NCBI GenBank assembly: GCA_013816725.1
Contig: JACDEA010000093.1
Coordinates: forward strand, 1 to 7,665
Reading direction: 5' to 3'
Source: Actinomycetota bacterium
GTDB taxonomy: Bacteria; Actinomycetota; Acidimicrobiia; Acidimicrobiales; JACDEA01
DNA: 7,665 bases
Shown piece by piece: positions 5,856-7,665 of the stretch. How positions within the stretch are numbered: the first letter of the stretch is position 1; every line of letters starts with the position of its first letter. The position numbers were made by a program, and so were the translations under genes. The notes below the pieces were generated by a model. It ran no database searches. It was given only the letters and a program-made list of their open reading frames with translations, and was not told where the DNA came from.

Positions 5856-6555
5856 TGGACTTTCCGATCCACGCGTCCTGGTCGTAACCGCGCACTTCCC
5901 AGTAGCCCGGCACGACCTTGCTCGTCACCGTGATGCGCTCGAGCCACTTGCAGGACTTGTAGCCATACATCGGCGCGACGTAGAGCCGCACCGGCCCGCC
6001 GTGGTTGCGCGACACGGGCTTGCGTTCCATGCGGTAGACGACGAGCACGTCATCGCGCCGGGCCTGGTCCATCGACAGGCTCTCGGTATACAGCCCGTCG
6101 AAGGACTGAAAGGTGACGCCGGCGGCGCGGTGCTTGACACCGGCGCGATCAAGAAGGTCGCGGAGCTTCACGCCGACCCACGGCACTTCGTGCACCCGCC
6201 AGCCGGTCACGCACTGGAAGTCGGCCGTGAGGCCCGTCGCCGGCATCGCGGTCAGCTCGTCGAACGTGAGCGTGAAGGGCTTGTCGACCAGGCCGTCGAC
6301 TTGCAGGTGGTAGTCGGCGGCCAACTTCGACGGCAGCGATCCCGTCACCGAATAGATGCGGAACCGCCCGACGGGGAGCAGCGACGAGAGGCCAGTGCCG
6401 TCGCGGGCGGTGATCGGCGCCAGGGTGTTGCCGAGCCAGTCCTGCACCCGTGAGCCGAAGAGCACACCGGCGGCCCCGACCGCCGCCATTCCCAGCACCA
6501 CGCGGCGTCCGATCGGTGTGCCGACCTCGGCCTCCTGCAGTGACTCCGCGCTCAT
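5830..6555 (-). CDS. Tat-exported molybdopterin-dependent oxidoreductase, sulfite oxidase/YedY fold
   Basis: The 241-residue protein starts at the ATG at 6555. The N-terminus has a twin-arginine style signal: GRRVVLGMAAVGAAGVLFGS, with Arg17-Arg18 before the hydrophobic stretch. The molybdenum-binding Cys is Cys115 in ADFQCVTGWRVHEVPWVGVKL-type context, the sulfite oxidase family core. Further family marks are YTESLSMDQARRDDVLVVY (156-174), NHGGPVRLYVAP (184-195) and MYGYKSCKWLERI (196-208). There is only the molybdopterin domain, with no dimerisation or heme domain, so it resembles YedY/MsrP-like proteins rather than full sulfite oxidases. The substrate cannot be read from the sequence: sulfite, sulfoxides of methionine and others are known in the family. 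The next gene is a membrane cytochrome b overlapping by 26 bp. No strong Shine-Dalgarno is seen, but moving the start inward would lose the Arg pair. Confidence 0.9.
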   Translation of the reverse strand: MSAESLQEAEVGTPIGRRVVLGMAAVGAAGVLFGSRVQDWLGNTLAPITARDGTGLSSLLPVGRFRIYSVTGSLPSKLAADYHLQVDGLVDKPFTLTFDELTAMPATGLTADFQCVTGWRVHEVPWVGVKLRDLLDRAGVKHRAAGVTFQSFDGLYTESLSMDQARRDDVLVVYRMERKPVSRNHGGPVRLYVAPMYGYKSCKWLERITVTSKVVPGYWEVRGYDQDAWIGKSNGREDAPV

Positions 6556-6570
6556 CGTCCACAGTCTCGG

Positions 6571-6589
6571 CCAAACCCGCCCTGTTTGG
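6571..6589. promoter_or_regulatory. Dyad upstream of the molybdoenzyme gene, possible operator
   Basis: CCAAAC (6571-6576) and GTTTGG (6584-6589) are exact reverse complements with 7 bp between them, 15 bp before the molybdoenzyme ATG. It could be a repressor site or a leader hairpin. The arms are short, so chance is possible. Confidence 0.35.
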
Positions 6590-6608
6590 TGGTCGCCCAG
6601 TGGTCGCC
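6589..6608. repeat. Two direct copies of GTGGTCGCC, 11 bp apart
   Basis: GTGGTCGCC occurs at 6589-6597 and again at 6600-6608, a repeat step of 11 bp or about one helix turn. It lies in the spacer between two divergent genes, next to the CCAAAC/GTTTGG dyad. This is the spacing expected for side-by-side binding of a regulator, but no regulator can be named. Confidence 0.35.
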
Positions 6609-6623
6609 GAGCCCCACCCCGCT

Positions 6624-6676
6624 CGAACTGTCAGACAAATACCTACCCCCGGGGCCGGTATTTGTCTGACAGTTCG
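6624..6676. repeat. Perfect 20-bp inverted repeat with 13-nt GC spacer (palindromic repeat, copy 1)
   Basis: The left arm CGAACTGTCAGACAAATACC (6624-6643) and the right arm (6657-6676) are exact reverse complements over all 20 bases. The 13-nt spacer (6644-6656) holds CCCCCGGGG, which can pair further. The element is AT-richer than its surroundings. It sits between divergent genes, upstream of both, so it is not at a normal terminator position. Nineteen bases of the left arm recur exactly at 7647-7665. A dispersed palindromic repeat, a regulatory hairpin or the end of a small mobile unit are all possible. Confidence 0.85.
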
Positions 6677-6732
6677 CCGCCGGGACGGGTCGGCGGGCGA
6701 GGCTGTTACACCCCGGTGGTTTCCTGTCGGGT

Positions 6733-7665
6733 GTGTTGGACCGGGAACTCGACGCGAGGATGCGAGCGCTGGCGCGCAAGCAGCACCACGTGCTCTCGCG
6801 GGCACAGGCCCGCTCGTGCGGCGCCGACTGGAGACAGATCACCGCCCGCGTGTCGTCCGGTGAATGGGAATGGGTAACCCACCGCGTGCTCAGGCTGGTC
6901 GGCGGTCGACGGTCCTATGAGCAGCTGTGCATGATCGCGGTTCTCCACACGGGCGGGGTGCTCTGCGGTGAGACGACGCTGGCGCTGTGCGACCTACCGG
7001 GGTATCCGCGGAAGTCGCGCGTTCACATCGCAATCGATCGCGGCCAACGGAACTACGCGCTCGACTTCGTCAGGATCCACGAGCTGCGCTCGCTCCCGCC
7101 GCATCACACGATGCGGATCAATGGCGTTCCATCCGTTACGCCGACGCGTGCGATCTATGACCTGGCAGCTCGGTACCCGTGGCTGAAGGTTCACCGCACG
7201 ATCAAGAACGCGTGGCGACGCAAGCTCACCTCAGGCGGCGTCATTCATCGCATGGGGCCTGAGTGGCTTCGTAGAGGGCGCGCCGGCACGAAGGCCATGC
7301 GACACGTGCTCGCCATCACGCCTATCGACTTCGACCTTCCCGACAGCAACCTCGAGGATCGGTTTTTCTCGATACTCGAAAACGCAGGGTTGCCGCGGCT
7401 GAAGCGGCAGAGCAACCTCGGCGACGATTCGCGCTGGATCGGGCGCGTCGACGGGAAGGACCCCGAACTGCCCCTGATCGGCGAGGTCGACAGCGAGATG
7501 TTCCACTTCGCACCTATCGACGGCGAGGACGACGAAGCCCGCGATGCCGCCTTCGGCGAGGCCGGCCTCAAAGTCGTCCGATTCACCGAACACGAGATTT
7601 GGCACGAACCCGACGTCGTGATTGCCCGCTGGCGAGCGGCGCGGGCCGAACTGTCAGACAAATAC
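6733..7665 (+). CDS. AbiEi-like winged-helix protein fused to a DUF559-type PD-(D/E)XK nuclease domain (3' end outside window)
   Basis: The frame is open from the GTG at 6733 to the window end, 311 residues without a stop; TTG 6736 and ATG 6760 are other possible starts. Residues 1-58 look like the winged helix of AbiEi antitoxins (ALARKQHHVLSRAQARSCGA, then EWVTHRVLRLVGG). The middle (75-150) follows the AbiEi second domain: GGVLCGETTLALCDLPG, VHIAIDRGQRN, LPPHHTMRINGVPSVTPTRA. Residues 205-305 match DUF559, Vsr-like nucleases: Glu208 (NLEDRFF), Asp240 (GRVDG), Glu251-Val-Asp253 (LIGEVDSEMFH) and the closing GLKVVRFTEHEIWHEPDVV. The usual EVDG reads EVDS. Proteins of this build are frequent solo genes in actinobacteria, often of unknown role, with DNA cleavage or toxin control as likely functions. 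The final codons (ELSDKY) fall in the repeated sequence at 7647-7665. Some codons (AGA, ATA, TCA) differ from its neighbours, which may hint at transfer. Confidence 0.82.
   Translation, partial: MLDRELDARMRALARKQHHVLSRAQARSCGADWRQITARVSSGEWEWVTHRVLRLVGGRRSYEQLCMIAVLHTGGVLCGETTLALCDLPGYPRKSRVHIAIDRGQRNYALDFVRIHELRSLPPHHTMRINGVPSVTPTRAIYDLAARYPWLKVHRTIKNAWRRKLTSGGVIHRMGPEWLRRGRAGTKAMRHVLAITPIDFDLPDSNLEDRFFSILENAGLPRLKRQSNLGDDSRWIGRVDGKDPELPLIGEVDSEMFHFAPIDGEDDEARDAAFGEAGLKVVRFTEHEIWHEPDVVIARWRAARAELSDKY
7647..7665. repeat. Second copy of the palindrome's left arm, cut by the window end
   Basis: The last 19 bases (CGAACTGTCAGACAAATAC) are identical to 6624-6642. The arm is in the reading frame of the nuclease gene and codes for ELSDKY. 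If the whole palindrome is present beyond the window and equals copy 1, the same frame would meet a TGA inside the right arm (gtcTGAcag), so the repeat would supply the stop codon. That last point is extrapolation. Confidence 0.85.

Noticed and set aside
4200..5933. 577-codon open frame on the plus strand
   Set aside because: It runs antisense through bldC, the radical SAM gene and the cytochrome b gene, all of which have clear family motifs.
6624..6676. CRISPR repeat or tRNA-like element
   Set aside because: Only two copies about 1 kb apart with a gene between them, no regular spacers and no tRNA fold.
6708..6734. ACACCC/GGGTGT dyad around the nuclease gene start
   Set aside because: Six-base arms with a 15-bp spacer are too weak to support on their own.
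6450..6863. Open frames crossing the 6624-6676 palindrome
   Set aside because: They translate the inverted repeat into near-repeated peptides and overlap two supported genes; no family pattern.

Overview
The window is high-GC DNA from an actinomycete-type bacterium. The signs are a BldC-like regulator, an F420-type luciferase-like oxidoreductase, an actinobacterial LexA box (TCGAAC-N4-GTTCGA), a Rv2578c-like radical SAM protein, GTG starts and weak Shine-Dalgarno signals. I would guess a deep-branching lineage such as Acidimicrobiia, but the sequence alone does not prove this.

Left part (1-3940), all genes on +. First comes the end of an NlpC/P60 cell-wall hydrolase. An LLM-class oxidoreductase (560-1456) follows, then, 2 bp later, a secreted lipoprotein with two blue-copper (cupredoxin) sites (1459-2865). 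A 133-bp gap holds, on the minus strand, the N-terminal remnant of a short-chain dehydrogenase. A PIG3-like NAD(P)H:quinone oxidoreductase (2999-3940) completes this part.

Middle part (3941-6555), all genes on -. A 36-bp near-perfect palindrome lies in the convergent gap. Next is bldC (4030-4227), then a radical SAM protein (4371-5279) with a perfect LexA/SOS-box match 12 bp before its start codon. A two-gene redox operon follows: a Tat-exported molybdopterin oxidoreductase of the sulfite oxidase/YedY type (5830-6555) and, overlapping it by 26 bp, a four-helix membrane cytochrome b (5289-5855). Together they look like a YedY/YedZ-style periplasmic molybdoenzyme with its membrane electron carrier.

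Right part (6556-7665). A divergent spacer carries a short dyad, a 9-bp tandem repeat and a perfect 20-bp inverted repeat with a 13-nt spacer. It leads to an AbiEi-like winged-helix protein fused to a DUF559-type PD-(D/E)XK nuclease domain, which runs off the window. The last 19 bases of the window are an exact copy of the left arm of that inverted repeat, so the gene is bracketed by copies of the same palindrome, and the distal copy is read as codons of the gene's C-terminus. This arrangement, together with the SOS box at the radical SAM gene, is the most unusual content here.
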